From Paenibacillus sp. JZ16 (GTDB taxonomy: Bacteria > Bacillota > Bacilli > Paenibacillales > Paenibacillaceae), in contig NZ_CP017659.1 of assembly GCF_015326965.1 (NCBI RefSeq), positions 4,592,001-4,656,000 of the forward strand: DNA of 64,000 nucleotides, in the 5' to 3' direction. Shown in pieces: positions 1 through 9,104 of the stretch; the stretch's first letter is position 1, and every line of letters begins with the position of its first letter. The notes beneath the pieces are model-generated. The model was not told the origin of the DNA, did not search any database, and saw only the letters and a list, made by a program, of their open reading frames with translations. Both the position numbers and the translations under genes were made by a program.

Positions 1-603
1 ACGGCCCTGCGGGAACGCTTCCCGCACCAGCTGTCCGGCGGACAGCAGCAGCGCGTGGCCATCGCCCGCGCCATTGCCAACAAACCGAAGGTGCTGCTGC
101 TGGATGAACCGCTTGGGGCACTGGATCTGCAGCTGCGGAAGAATCTGCAGTCCGAGCTCAAGCATTTGCAGCGGACGCTCGGGATTACGTTTGTATATGT
201 AACGCACGACCAAGAGGAAGCCATGATGCTCTCCGACCGGATCGTCATCATGAACCATGGACGGGTAGAGCAAATCGGTACGCCGCGCGAGATCTATGCG
301 AGACCGCATACGCTGTTTGCCGCTACGTTTGTAGGGGAGAATAACGTTTTTTCCTCGCCAGAGGGTCTCTTTGCCGTGCGGCCGGAGAAACTCATTCCCC
401 AGCGGGAATCGGGTGCCAAGAAGAGCGGCGTGATTGAGGATGTGCAGTACCTCGGCAGCGTTCATAAACTGCTGGTCCAATTGGATGATGAGCCGATGAA
501 GGTCATGATTGCTCTCGATATCTCGGATGATCAGCCATGGGAGGTTGGCGAACGGGTTGGGGTGAACTGGAACGCCAAAGATGAGGTGATCATCGGATCA
601 TGA
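1..603 (+). CDS. potA: Polyamine ABC transporter ATPase, 5'-truncated by window edge
   Basis: This is the C-terminal part of an ABC ATPase; the reading frame is open from base 1, so the Walker A half lies outside the window. Visible are the signature motif [14 protein letters not shown] (about residues 11-24), Walker [12 protein letters not shown], and the switch region [14 protein letters not shown]-like C-terminal segment follows (about residues 115-195). It would energise uptake of spermidine or putrescine at the cytoplasmic face of the membrane. Its TGA overlaps the ATG of the first permease by 4 nt, which indicates translational coupling. The polyamine assignment rests mainly on the PotB/C/D-type neighbours; other small-substrate importers of the same class are possible. 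Confidence 0.88.
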   Translation, partial: TALRERFPHQLSGGQQQRVAIARAIANKPKVLLLDEPLGALDLQLRKNLQSELKHLQRTLGITFVYVTHDQEEAMMLSDRIVIMNHGRVEQIGTPREIYARPHTLFAATFVGENNVFSSPEGLFAVRPEKLIPQRESGAKKSGVIEDVQYLGSVHKLLVQLDDEPMKVMIALDISDDQPWEVGERVGVNWNAKDEVIIGS

Positions 604-1448
604 GGAAATCAAGGTTCCTGTTGACTCCGGTCCTGCTGTGGTTATCCCTGTTCCTGATCGTTCCGATGCTAATCGTGGTCGGCATCTCTTTTCTCTCGCG
701 GGATTCGCTGGGGAACGTCGTGTTTTCCTTCAGTCTGGAAGGATACAAGACCTTCTTTGATCCATTATATTTGGGGATCTACTGGGATACCTTGGTACTG
801 TCGCTGCTGACTACGGTGATCTGCTTGTTAGTCAGCTATCCTTTGGCCTATTATATAGCCAACGCTTCCCCGCGTATCCAAACCTGGGGATTAATTCTGA
901 TCACGGTCCCGTTCTGGATCAACTTTTTGATCCGCACCTATGCCTGGGTCCTGCTGCTTCGGACCCAAGGCGTGGTGAACAGCCTGCTGCTGTGGATGGG
1001 ATGGATCGACGAGCCGATTCAGATGCTGTATACGTACGGCGCCGTACTGCTCGGGATGGTGTATAACTTCATCCCCTTCATGGTGCTGCCGATTTACGTG
1101 GCCCTGGAGCAGATGGACAAGCGTCTGCTGGATGCGGCCAGCGATCTGGGCGCTTCCAGGTGGAAAGCATTCCGGCACATTACCTTGCCGCAGAGCAAAT
1201 CCGGCATCATGACGGGGGCGGTTCTGGTCTATGTCTCGACTTCCGGGATGTTTGTAGTTACGGATATTTTGGGAGGCGCGAAGTCCTCCATGATCAGTAA
1301 TATCATTCAGCAGCAGTTCCTGGGTGCGCGCAACTGGCCCTTTGGAGCGGCGTTGTCGGTGATCTTCGTGATTACGTCCCTGGTGCTGATCCTGCTCTTT
1401 AACCGGGCGATGCAAGCCCGCCATCAACGCGTAGGGGAGGGGAGATAG
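600..1448 (+). CDS. potB: Spermidine/putrescine ABC transporter permease PotB
   Basis: A 282-residue integral membrane protein with about six hydrophobic segments, starting with an N-terminal helix (residues about 12-35). The conserved cytoplasmic loop that contacts the ATPase is visible as [17 protein letters not shown]. It is typical of PotB/PotH permeases in length and pattern. It forms a heterodimer channel with the next gene product. It overlaps potA by 4 nt, and the next gene starts directly after its stop, so all are in one transcript. Confidence 0.9.
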   Translation: MRKSRFLLTPVLLWLSLFLIVPMLIVVGISFLSRDSLGNVVFSFSLEGYKTFFDPLYLGIYWDTLVLSLLTTVICLLVSYPLAYYIANASPRIQTWGLILITVPFWINFLIRTYAWVLLLRTQGVVNSLLLWMGWIDEPIQMLYTYGAVLLGMVYNFIPFMVLPIYVALEQMDKRLLDAASDLGASRWKAFRHITLPQSKSGIMTGAVLVYVSTSGMFVVTDILGGAKSSMISNIIQQQFLGARNWPFGAALSVIFVITSLVLILLFNRAMQARHQRVGEGR

Positions 1449-2255
1449 GTGAAGAAGAAGAATCACCCGCTGCTTGGGATTCACTCTTTCCTTATGATGG
1501 CTTTCATCTATGTACCGATCATCATGATCATTATCTATTCCTTTAACAACACGCGGCTCAGCGGCAATTGGGAAGGATTTACATTCGATTGGTATGTGTC
1601 TCTATTCGAGAACCGGCACGTGATGGAAGCGCTGATGAACAGTTTAACGGTGGCGGTCATATCGACGATCATTTCTACCCTGCTCGGAACTGCGGCGGCG
1701 CTCTCGCTTCGGACTCTGGGACGCCGAGGTCGCAGCGGCATGAACGGGCTGCTGTATCTGCCGGTCATTATCCCGGATATTATTATGGGGCTGTCGCTGC
1801 TGGTATTGTTTAGTCAACTGAATATGCCGCTTGGCAAGACGACGGTGATCATCGCCCATATTACGTTCAGCCTGTCGTATGTGTATGTCGTAGTGACCGC
1901 CAGACTGTCGGGCATGGGCAAACAGCTGGATGAGGCGGCCCAGGATTTGGGCGCTACGCCTTGGCAGACGTTCCGGCATGTTACATTGCCGCAGATTGCT
2001 CCGGGCATTATCTCCGGCGCCTTGATTGCTTTTACGCTGTCATTGGATGACTTTATGGTTAGCTTTTTTGTCGCTGGCCCCGGCTCAACGACGCTGCCGA
2101 TCTATATTTACGCTCAAGTGAAGCGCGGCATCTCGCCAGAGATTAACGCGCTGTGTACGCTGCTCATTCTGGTCAGCATCACGCTGATTCTGTTAGCGCA
2201 ATATATTCTTAACCGCGGCAACGGGGAAAAGAAACATAAAACATTACCGATCTAA
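1449..2255 (+). CDS. potC: Spermidine/putrescine ABC transporter permease PotC
   Basis: A 268-residue permease partner of PotB. It starts at GTG immediately after the potB stop, with a GGGAGGGGAG-type ribosome-binding site lying inside the end of potB. The EAA-type loop reads LDEAAQDLGATPWQTF. The segment LDDFMVSFFVAGPGSTTLP is characteristic of PotC/PotI. About six transmembrane helices are evident. The polyamine substrate is inferred from family and operon. Confidence 0.9.
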   Translation: MKKKNHPLLGIHSFLMMAFIYVPIIMIIIYSFNNTRLSGNWEGFTFDWYVSLFENRHVMEALMNSLTVAVISTIISTLLGTAAALSLRTLGRRGRSGMNGLLYLPVIIPDIIMGLSLLVLFSQLNMPLGKTTVIIAHITFSLSYVYVVVTARLSGMGKQLDEAAQDLGATPWQTFRHVTLPQIAPGIISGALIAFTLSLDDFMVSFFVAGPGSTTLPIYIYAQVKRGISPEINALCTLLILVSITLILLAQYILNRGNGEKKHKTLPI

Positions 2256-2314
2256 GCATAGGTACTGCTTTTTTCGAAATAAAACATGGAAGTGGAAAGA
2301 GAGGAGATATTGAA

Positions 2315-3367
2315 TTGAAAAAATCAAGATGGACCCGCCTGCTGACGGCAGGCATGGTTGCGGTATTGTCTGTAGGACTCTTGGCCGGTTGCGGATCGGA
2401 TAAGGAGACGCTTCACATTTACAGCTGGGCGGATAACTTTGATCCCGAGGTGCTGAAGGACTTCGAAGAGAAGTTCGACGTAAAGGTAACCTACGACAAT
2501 TACGCAAACAATGAAGACCTGCTGGCTAAAATCAAGGCTGGCGGCAGTGGGTATGACCTCATTCAGCCGTCCGATTATATGGTCAAAACGATGATTGAAT
2601 CGGAGCTGCTTGAGCCGCTTGACATGAATAATATCCCGAACTTCGTCAGTCTTACGGATACTTTCAAAGATCCTTCTTATGACCCGGGCAATAAATATTC
2701 AATTGTCTACACGTCCGGTGTAACGGGTATTGCATATAACAAGAAGTATGTGAAGGATGAGATCAACAGCTGGGAAGATCTCTGGAACCCGGAATACAAG
2801 GGTAAAGTCCTGCTTCTGGACGACAACCGTGAAATGATCGGCATGGCGCTGAAGAAGCAAGGAAAGTCCAACAGCAGCACAGATGAAGCGGAAATCACCG
2901 CAGCTGCGGATGAGCTGAAGACCCTGCTCCCGAATGTGCTAGCGTTTGATACGGATAACATCAAGCAGAAGATGATCCAAGAAGAAGGCTGGATTGCTAC
3001 GGTATGGTCCGGAGATGCCGCCTTTATTGCTGCGGAGAATCCGGATGTGGCGTATGTCGTGCCAGAAGAAGGGGCTACCATCTTCTCTGATAACTACGCG
3101 ATTCCTAAGGGTGCCAAGAATAAAGAGCTGGCCGAGAAATTCATCAATTTCATGATGGAGCCTGAGGTCAGCGCCAAAAACTATGAATTTATCGGATACA
3201 GCAATCCGAACACCAAAGCGATGGAATTCCATAGCGAGGAATACCGCGCCAATACGATGATCAACCTGACAGATGAAGAGCTGGGCCGTACCGAATGGCT
3301 GGATAATGTTGGTGACTCGCTCTCGATCTATGATCGTTTATGGACCGAACTGAAGAGCGGTCGTTAA
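2315..3367 (+). CDS. potD: Polyamine-binding lipoprotein PotD
   Basis: A 350-residue extracellular solute-binding protein, the substrate receptor of the transporter. The start is TTG, chosen because GAGGAGAT lies a few bases upstream and the signal peptide begins directly (MKKSRW). The lipobox LLAGC puts the lipidated cysteine at residue 26. The mature part starts LHIYSWADNFDPEVL, and YDLIQPSDYMV follows, both hallmarks of the PotD/PotF family. It is the last gene of the operon and is followed by a strong terminator. Confidence 0.92.
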   Translation: MKKSRWTRLLTAGMVAVLSVGLLAGCGSDKETLHIYSWADNFDPEVLKDFEEKFDVKVTYDNYANNEDLLAKIKAGGSGYDLIQPSDYMVKTMIESELLEPLDMNNIPNFVSLTDTFKDPSYDPGNKYSIVYTSGVTGIAYNKKYVKDEINSWEDLWNPEYKGKVLLLDDNREMIGMALKKQGKSNSSTDEAEITAAADELKTLLPNVLAFDTDNIKQKMIQEEGWIATVWSGDAAFIAAENPDVAYVVPEEGATIFSDNYAIPKGAKNKELAEKFINFMMEPEVSAKNYEFIGYSNPNTKAMEFHSEEYRANTMINLTDEELGRTEWLDNVGDSLSIYDRLWTELKSGR

Positions 3368-3401
3368 TTATAGGGCTTGCATTTTCATGTTTTTGTAATA
3401 A

Positions 3402-3436
3402 AAAGAGTCTGTCCCATTGGGGGCAGGCTCTTTTTT
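3402..3436 (+). terminator. Rho-independent terminator of the pot operon
   Basis: An inverted repeat (AGAGTCTGTCCC against GGGGCAGGCTCT, with two G-T pairs) is followed by a run of six T. It sits 34 bp after the potD stop. Confidence 0.85.
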
Positions 3437-3598
3437 GTTTGTAAATAATAGTCCCTTAGTCCCGGGATAGGAAGAAATAGCCGATTTATACGAATCAAAC
3501 CACAACTTCGGGGCCCGTTTCGTTGTTATATATAAAGGAGGACGCAAATAACTTAAACCAGGTTTCTATACGTTTAATCAGGAAAAGGAGAAAGCGGC

Positions 3599-3861
3599 TT
3601 GAGCGATGTGATGGGTATGTTTTTGATTGCATTGGTAGTTGCCGGGGTTGCAGCCGTTTTATTTCTGAACATCTTCAGGAAAAGCGCGCTGCATCTGCTG
3701 TTATTGAGTGTTCACAGTGCGCTTGTGGGAATCGGACTACTTCTATTAAGTTATGCAGCCCAGGGAAGGAAGTCTTGCTGTTTATGGGTACATGCGCTCT
3801 CTTGTTCGGTGTATTTCTAAGCGTAAAAGCATTCACTCAGAAAGACTTGGCGAACGTATAG
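3599..3861 (+). pseudogene. Small membrane protein split by a frameshift
   Basis: From a TTG at 3599 (ribosome-binding site AGGAAAAGGAGAAAG just upstream) the frame encodes two hydrophobic helices, ending near LLLLSYAAQG. It then runs into a cysteine/tryptophan-rich tail and stops at 3820. Another frame picks up near 3765 (GKEVLLFMG) and supplies a third hydrophobic helix and a plausible polar C-terminus, QKDLANV, ending at 3861. Joined, the two parts give a regular three-helix protein of about 87 residues. A one-base change near the GGGAAGGAAG at about 3763-3771 explains this. It may be a real mutation or a sequencing error. I do not recognise the family. Confidence 0.5.
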
Positions 3862-3923
3862 GTCCTATGGCCTGGAATCAAAATTGTCATTGACTTTGTT
3901 ACCAATACATTGAAAGCTTTCCT

Positions 3924-3929
3924 TATAAT
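3924..3929 (+). promoter_or_regulatory. Putative -10 element upstream of the CuAO-N/DUF3298 gene
   Basis: A perfect TATAAT lies 61 bp before the start of the next gene. A -35 match (TACCAA, 18-bp spacing) is weak. The position suits a vegetative promoter for the monocistronic gene at 3991. Confidence 0.4.
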
Positions 3930-3990
3930 GATTAAGGGTAATAGATTAACAACTAACGGAAACTTAATTTAACAAAGGTGGAATTCTGAT

Positions 3991-5064
3991 ATGAATCCTA
4001 AATTACGTGTATGTGCATCATTAATTGCAACTAGCGTCCTGCTTGGCGGTCTGGGTTTGAGCGGACAGGTCATCGATGCAAGTGCCGCTAAGGCACCCGT
4101 TTCCGCCAGCCAAAAATCGTCAAAAAATGAAGTCGTACTGAAATGGAATGGCAAGACCCTGTCACAGAAAGGTCTCGTGCTGCACGGGGTAACTTATGTG
4201 CCGGCAACCGCTTTGCGGGACGGCCTGGGAATGCCTCTTAAATATGATGCAAAAAAACGTACGTATACACTGGGTAACGGTTATAACAAACTGAGTGCCA
4301 TCGTATATGATTCAACTGAAATCGGTATTCTGGTGAACGGTTCGTATGCCGGCGAACCTGGGGGACAGATCATTAATGGTCGTCTGTATGTGCCATTCAA
4401 AACGATCAGCGAATACATGGGTGTTCAGGGACAATGGAACCCTTCCGTAAAAACACTCAGCATGACGCAGAAGAAACAGAACGACATTACGATCAAATCG
4501 GCTGCGCTGAAGAAAAAGATTCAGGGCGTGGATGCCGTTGTGAACTATCCTGTAATCAGCGGACTCGCCAATGAGGAGGCGCAAGCCGAGATCAATCAAG
4601 TGCTGAAAGAAAATGCGTCCGGCGTAATCACCCGTGCCGAAGGGAATGCTGAGGAATTCCCGCCGTCGGAATCCAGTTTCCCTTATGAATTTAGCGGTGA
4701 CTTCGTGGTCCATTATAACCAGAACGATATCCTGAGCATTACGGCATACGATTATTCCTACACGGGTGGCGCTCATGGCATGACCTTCCGTAAAAGCTTC
4801 ACGTTCTCCTTGAAGGATGGCAAGAAAATGCAGCTGGGCGATTTCATCAACCTGCAGGGCAAGAACAAACAGAAGCTGAACAACCTTGTGCTGAACAAGC
4901 TGAAGAAAGAGGGGGGCTACCTCAGCGGATTTGAAGGCGTGCCTGCCGATGCGGACTTCTACGTGAAAGATAACGCTGCGGTGCTGTACTTCCAACTTTA
5001 TGAGTACACCGCATATGCTTATGGATTTCCGGAGTTTGAGCTGAAGCTGAAAGAGTGGAAGTAA
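3991..5064 (+). CDS. Secreted copper-amine-oxidase-N and DUF4163/DUF3298-like protein
   Basis: A 357-residue exported protein. It has a signal peptide (residues 1 to about 33, ending near ASAAKA). A copper amine oxidase N-terminal-like domain follows (about 45-165), with the repeated signatures VTYVPATALRDGLG and GRLYVPFKTISEYMG. The C-terminal half (about 170-357) resembles the DUF4163/DUF3298 pair found in RsiV and PdaC, including YSYTGGAHGM and a terminal FPEFELKLKEW. In that family this fold binds cell-wall glycans or lysozyme. A role at the envelope is therefore inferred, but no catalytic domain is present. It is preceded by AAAGGTGG and a TATAAT box and followed by its own terminator, so it is probably monocistronic. 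Confidence 0.8.
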   Translation: MNPKLRVCASLIATSVLLGGLGLSGQVIDASAAKAPVSASQKSSKNEVVLKWNGKTLSQKGLVLHGVTYVPATALRDGLGMPLKYDAKKRTYTLGNGYNKLSAIVYDSTEIGILVNGSYAGEPGGQIINGRLYVPFKTISEYMGVQGQWNPSVKTLSMTQKKQNDITIKSAALKKKIQGVDAVVNYPVISGLANEEAQAEINQVLKENASGVITRAEGNAEEFPPSESSFPYEFSGDFVVHYNQNDILSITAYDYSYTGGAHGMTFRKSFTFSLKDGKKMQLGDFINLQGKNKQKLNNLVLNKLKKEGGYLSGFEGVPADADFYVKDNAAVLYFQLYEYTAYAYGFPEFELKLKEWK

Positions 5065-5173
5065 GAGTATACGGGAGCGGTTTGTGTAAACTGCAATCAA
5101 TTATTTTCATACTATAGCTTGCCTAGAAACATGATGTTATCCTGATGTAACACTGTGCTGGAACGAGTTACGA

Positions 5174-5234
5174 AAATCCCTTGATCATGGAACGTGGAGA
5201 GTGTATTCTCCTTTCCTGCGATCAAGGGGTTTTT
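5174..5234 (+). terminator. Terminator after the CuAO-N/DUF3298 gene
   Basis: Arms CCCTTGATC (5178-5186) and GATCAAGGG (5220-5228) are perfectly complementary and flanked by AAAA and GTTTTT. A second small hairpin (GGAGA/TCTCC) lies inside the loop. Confidence 0.7.
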
Positions 5235-5465
5235 CGTTTATCTAGAGACTTGCCTGGATGATAACTTGCACGTCTTGTACATCTGCACACTGCTTCTGCT
5301 CCCTGTGCACGCGTGGTCCGTGGCAAGCAAGCCGTTCGTTGAAATGGCCACCCTGCACGGGTCTTCTTTTATTTTCCCTCCCCACAAGTTAAGGCAGGCC
5401 TTTTAGGAGGGGGATGCTCTTGAGCTAGTCTTTAAGTTTTTATAGATAAGGTCAGGTCGTACCAA
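5235..5465. other. Intergenic stretch, nothing recognised
   Basis: No supported gene lies here. A 70-codon open frame starting at 5194 lacks a ribosome-binding site, contains the preceding terminator, and has no family resemblance. The structured repeat element begins directly after this stretch. Confidence 0.5.
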
Positions 5466-5577
5466 AGTGAGAGTATCCTCGGAGGAGCAAAGCGTTCGCC
5501 TTTGAAATCGGGAAACCTCCCTATCCATTCATTCAAGTTTCCCGATTTCAACAGCGACCGGAGGGGATACTCTCACT
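5466..5577 (-). repeat. Structured inverted-repeat element, copy 1
   Basis: A 112-bp element has two nested perfect stems. The outer arms are AGTGAGAGTATCC (5466-5478) and GGATACTCTCACT (5565-5577). The inner arms are GAAATCGGGAAAC (5504-5516) and GTTTCCCGATTTC (5537-5549). Between the stems lie GGAGGAGCAAAGCGTTCGCC on one side and CAGCGACCGG on the other. The reverse complement of these core segments recurs at 14107-14220 with a completely different outer stem. It lies between two convergent genes. Confidence 0.75.
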
Positions 5578-5621
5578 ACCCTAAATCAAAGTTTTCTAAG
5601 AAATCCCCTTCGGAGGATAAG

Positions 5622-5656
5622 AAAGGGCAGGCACCGGATAACGGCGCCTGCCCTTT
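5622..5656 (-). terminator. clpP terminator (possibly bidirectional)
   Basis: Perfect arms AAAGGGCAGGC (5622-5632) and GCCTGCCCTTT (5646-5656) lie 13 bp after the clpP stop. The T tract on the minus strand is short (TTTCTT). Confidence 0.65.
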
Positions 5657-5668
5657 ACTTCATTTCTT

Positions 5669-6265
5669 TTATAAGCCTTGCGGTGGTGTGTTCTCTAATA
5701 CTTGATCAATCAGACCGTATTCTTTGGCTTCGTCAGCCGTCATGAAGTAGTCACGATCGGTATCCTTCTCAATGCGCTCCAGCGGTTGGCCCGTGCGATC
5801 GGACAGGATGCGGTTCAGCTTGTCGCGCATTTTGAGGATGCGGCGAGCACGGATCTCAATATCCGTGGCTTGACCTTGTGCGCCGCCGAGCGGCTGGTGA
5901 ATCATAATCTCGCTGTTAGGCAGACCGTAGCGTTTGCCTTTAGCGCCTGCGTTGAGCAGGAATGCGCCCATGGAAGCAGCCATGCCGACACAGATCGTCG
6001 AAACGTCCGGCTTGATGAACTGCATCGTATCGAATATCGCCATACCTGCGGTAATGGAACCGCCAGGACTGTTGATGTAAAGATGAATATCCTTCTCAGG
6101 ATCCTCAGCCGACAAGAACAGCATTTGGGCAATGATGGAATTGGCGACCACGTCATTTACGTCGGAGCCGAGGAAGATAATGCGGTCTTTCAGCAATCTG
6201 GAATAGATGTCGTACGCCCGCTCACCGCGGTTGCTTTGTTCAACGACCATAGGTATAAAACTCAC
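5669..6265 (-). CDS. clpP: ATP-dependent Clp protease proteolytic subunit ClpP
   Basis: A 198-residue serine peptidase that forms the tetradecameric barrel working with ClpC/ClpX/ClpE ATPases in cytoplasmic protein quality control. The catalytic triad is visible: Ser98 in GMAASMGAF, His123 in MIHQPLGG, and Asp172 in the DTDRDYFM segment. The glycine-rich oligomerisation strand [11 protein letters not shown] and the axial N-terminus [10 protein letters not shown] are standard. Length equals the usual 195-200. The start is GTG at 6265, with AAGAGGAGGTT upstream. A CtsR box overlaps the promoter, so heat and stress induction through CtsR is expected. Confidence 0.97.
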   Translation of the reverse strand: MSFIPMVVEQSNRGERAYDIYSRLLKDRIIFLGSDVNDVVANSIIAQMLFLSAEDPEKDIHLYINSPGGSITAGMAIFDTMQFIKPDVSTICVGMAASMGAFLLNAGAKGKRYGLPNSEIMIHQPLGGAQGQATDIEIRARRILKMRDKLNRILSDRTGQPLERIEKDTDRDYFMTADEAKEYGLIDQVLENTPPQGL

Positions 6266-6319
6266 GTGGAAAACCTCCTCTTAAGTACCTCATATAAATA
6301 CTGTTACCGTATTACCCAC

Positions 6320-6359
6320 ATGATAAACAATTTAAATCAAAAAGTCAAAGATAGTCAAA
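6320..6359 (-). promoter_or_regulatory. clpP promoter overlapped by a CtsR box
   Basis: The plus strand carries AGTCAAA-GAT-AGTCAAA (6343-6359), two heptads in the 7-3-7 arrangement of the CtsR operator. On the minus strand TTGACT (6348-6343) and TATCAT (6325-6320), separated by 17 bp, form a good SigA promoter. The operator covers the -35 element, consistent with repression by CtsR. Confidence 0.85.
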
Positions 6360-6427
6360 CTATTGGGTAAAAAAAAGAGCCGTCATGGGCGCTTTAGGGT
6401 AATCAGTATAGAGAATAAAAGTTATAA

Positions 6428-6502
6428 TGGCGCGCCCGCGAGGAATCGAACCTCGATCTCAGGCTCCGGAGGCCTACGTCATATCCATTGGACCACGGGC
6501 GC
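6428..6502 (-). tRNA. tRNA-Arg (anticodon CCG)
   Basis: The minus strand folds as a tRNA. The acceptor is GCGCCCG/CGGGCGC and the anticodon stem TAGGC/GCCTG. The loop CTCCGGA gives anticodon CCG (reads CGG, arginine). The T arm contains GGTTCGATTCC, and CCA is encoded (6428-6430). It is about 75 nt including CCA and has no intron. Confidence 0.95.
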
Positions 6503-6648
6503 AAAAAAATTAGCAACGAAGTTGATTATACCGCATCTATTTAAAAAATACAATAGCAGACAAAACTTTGTTCCTATTATATAGACGAGCCAGTACTTGG
6601 CCATAATGTATAAGAATGCCCGGGGCAGAGAAATATACTTTCGGACAC

Positions 6649-6677
6649 TTGCAACCGGCATAATTATTGGTTAGAAT
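6649..6677 (+). promoter_or_regulatory. Promoter of the glycolytic operon
   Basis: TTGCAA (6649-6654) and TAGAAT (6672-6677) are separated by exactly 17 bp. The CggR operator starts just downstream. Confidence 0.75.
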
Positions 6678-6680
6678 AAA

Positions 6681-6720
6681 GGTGGGACTTAAAAAGTTCA
6701 ACTGGGACATTTTACGACCA
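6681..6720 (+). promoter_or_regulatory. CggR operator
   Basis: Two GGGAC motifs (6684-6688 and 6704-6708) stand exactly 20 bp apart. This matches the direct-repeat layout I recall for the B. subtilis cggR operator. The site lies just after the -10 element, so bound CggR would block transcription when fructose-1,6-bisphosphate is low. Confidence 0.75.
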
Positions 6721-6761
6721 GATAGAGGAGAGCCGAGACGAAGTTTGCAGGAGTGGAATGC

Positions 6762-7805
6762 ATGCGTAACCTATTAGAAATACAAGAGCAGCTTCTGCCG
6801 GATCTGATGGACACTCTTAAACGAAGGTATACCATCCTTCATCAGATCAAGTTGTCCGGAATTGTTGGCCGAAGAACATTGGCTTCATCACTCTCGATGA
6901 CCGAGCGTGTTCTCAGAGCAGAGACTGATCTTCTGAAAGCGCAGGGGCTGATCGAGATTGAAACGCTTGGCATGCGCATCAGCAGCTCAGGGATATGCTT
7001 GCTGGAGGAGCTGGAGCCGGTCATGAATGAGTTATTCGGACTGGTTGAACTGGAAGAGAAGATTCGTCAGGCTTACGGGCTTCGTAAAGTGGTCATTATT
7101 CCCGGTGACAGCGAGTCATCTCCGGAAGTCAAACGTGAGCTTGGCCGGGCCGGAGCAAGAACGCTGCTAAGCTTTGTCCAAGATGGAGATACGATTGCCG
7201 TAACCGGCGGCTCCACGCTCGCCGAAGTGGCCGAGCAGATGTCCTCTTTGCCAGGCGGCGAACCGCTGACAAGCACTTGGTTTGTGCCAGCGCGGGGCGG
7301 TCTTGGGGAGAGCGTGGAGATTCAAGCGAACACCATTGCTTCCAAGATGGCAAAGCGCGTTGGAGCTGAGTACCGATTGCTTCACGTACCGGATCTGCTA
7401 AGCGAGGATGCCTATCAGTCTCTGGTGCAGGATCAGCATATCCAGGAGATCGTGGATGTGATCAGGCGCTGCCGTGTCATTATTCACGGCATCGGAGATG
7501 CCATGGAGATGGCAAGAAGGCGCAAGCTGGATGAAAACTCTATTCAGAACTTGCAGGCAGATGGCGCGATTGCGGAATCCTTCGGCTACTACTTCAGTGA
7601 AGATGGTGAAGTTGTCCACAAAATGCTTACTCTCGGGCTGCGGCTTGAGGATATTATGCGGACAGAGACGATCATCGGCATTGCTGGGGGTCAAGGCAAG
7701 GGCAAGGCGATTCATGCGGTGCTGAAATTCGGACATGAGGATATTCTCGTTACCGATGAAGCCGCGGCACTGGAAGTCGAGAAGGAGATTGACGCCGGGA
7801 TTTGA
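6762..7805 (+). CDS. cggR: Central glycolytic genes regulator CggR
   Basis: A SorC/DeoR-type repressor of the glycolytic operon, with an N-terminal winged helix (residues about 15-80, GRRTLASSLSMTERVLRAE) and a C-terminal sugar-phosphate sensing domain. Typical segments are IAVTGGSTLAEVAEQM, FVPARGGLGESVEIQANTI and VHGIGDAMEMARRR. The ATG at 6762 is preferred over a GTG at 6753. It has AGGAG at the right spacing, and MRNLLEIQEQ lines up with the start of the B. subtilis protein. It is the first gene of the operon and is autoregulated through the operator upstream. Confidence 0.93.
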   Translation: MRNLLEIQEQLLPDLMDTLKRRYTILHQIKLSGIVGRRTLASSLSMTERVLRAETDLLKAQGLIEIETLGMRISSSGICLLEELEPVMNELFGLVELEEKIRQAYGLRKVVIIPGDSESSPEVKRELGRAGARTLLSFVQDGDTIAVTGGSTLAEVAEQMSSLPGGEPLTSTWFVPARGGLGESVEIQANTIASKMAKRVGAEYRLLHVPDLLSEDAYQSLVQDQHIQEIVDVIRRCRVIIHGIGDAMEMARRRKLDENSIQNLQADGAIAESFGYYFSEDGEVVHKMLTLGLRLEDIMRTETIIGIAGGQGKGKAIHAVLKFGHEDILVTDEAAALEVEKEIDAGI

Positions 7806-7878
7806 ACCCACGGGCGTGCACACTGATTTTTCCTTATTGTTGTCTTGATTGGCTTAACGGCCAATCTTGAATATATAA

Positions 7879-8910
<1,032 letters not shown>

Positions 8911-8930
8911 TTGATCTAGCCATACAATCG

Positions 8931-8965
8931 AAGAGGAGTTCCGTTTCACGGGTCTCCTCTTTGGT
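8931..8965 (+). terminator. Possible intra-operon hairpin after gapA
   Basis: Arms AAGAGGAG (8931-8938) and CTCCTCTT (8954-8961) are perfectly complementary but followed only by TGGTT. It may act as a leaky terminator or as an mRNA-stabilising 3' hairpin that raises gapA expression over the downstream genes. Confidence 0.45.
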
Positions 8966-9104
8966 TCATGGTTTTTCCTTGTTTTCATGCCAGAGCACTG
9001 GGAAGAATAGACAAGATCCGGGCGCTGGTTAGCGATAGAGAGAGAAACGAGAGCAACTGCATGCTGTCGGTGAGGAGAATAGTTTTCTTAGGAGGAACGT
9101 GGAG

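Noticed and set aside
3755..3775. Programmed ribosomal frameshifting in the small membrane protein gene
   Set aside because: No X-XXY-YYZ slippery heptamer and no downstream stem were seen. Mutation or sequencing error is simpler.
5194..5406. A 70-codon plus-strand frame downstream of the CuAO-N/DUF3298 gene
   Set aside because: It starts within that gene's terminator, has no ribosome-binding site and resembles no family.
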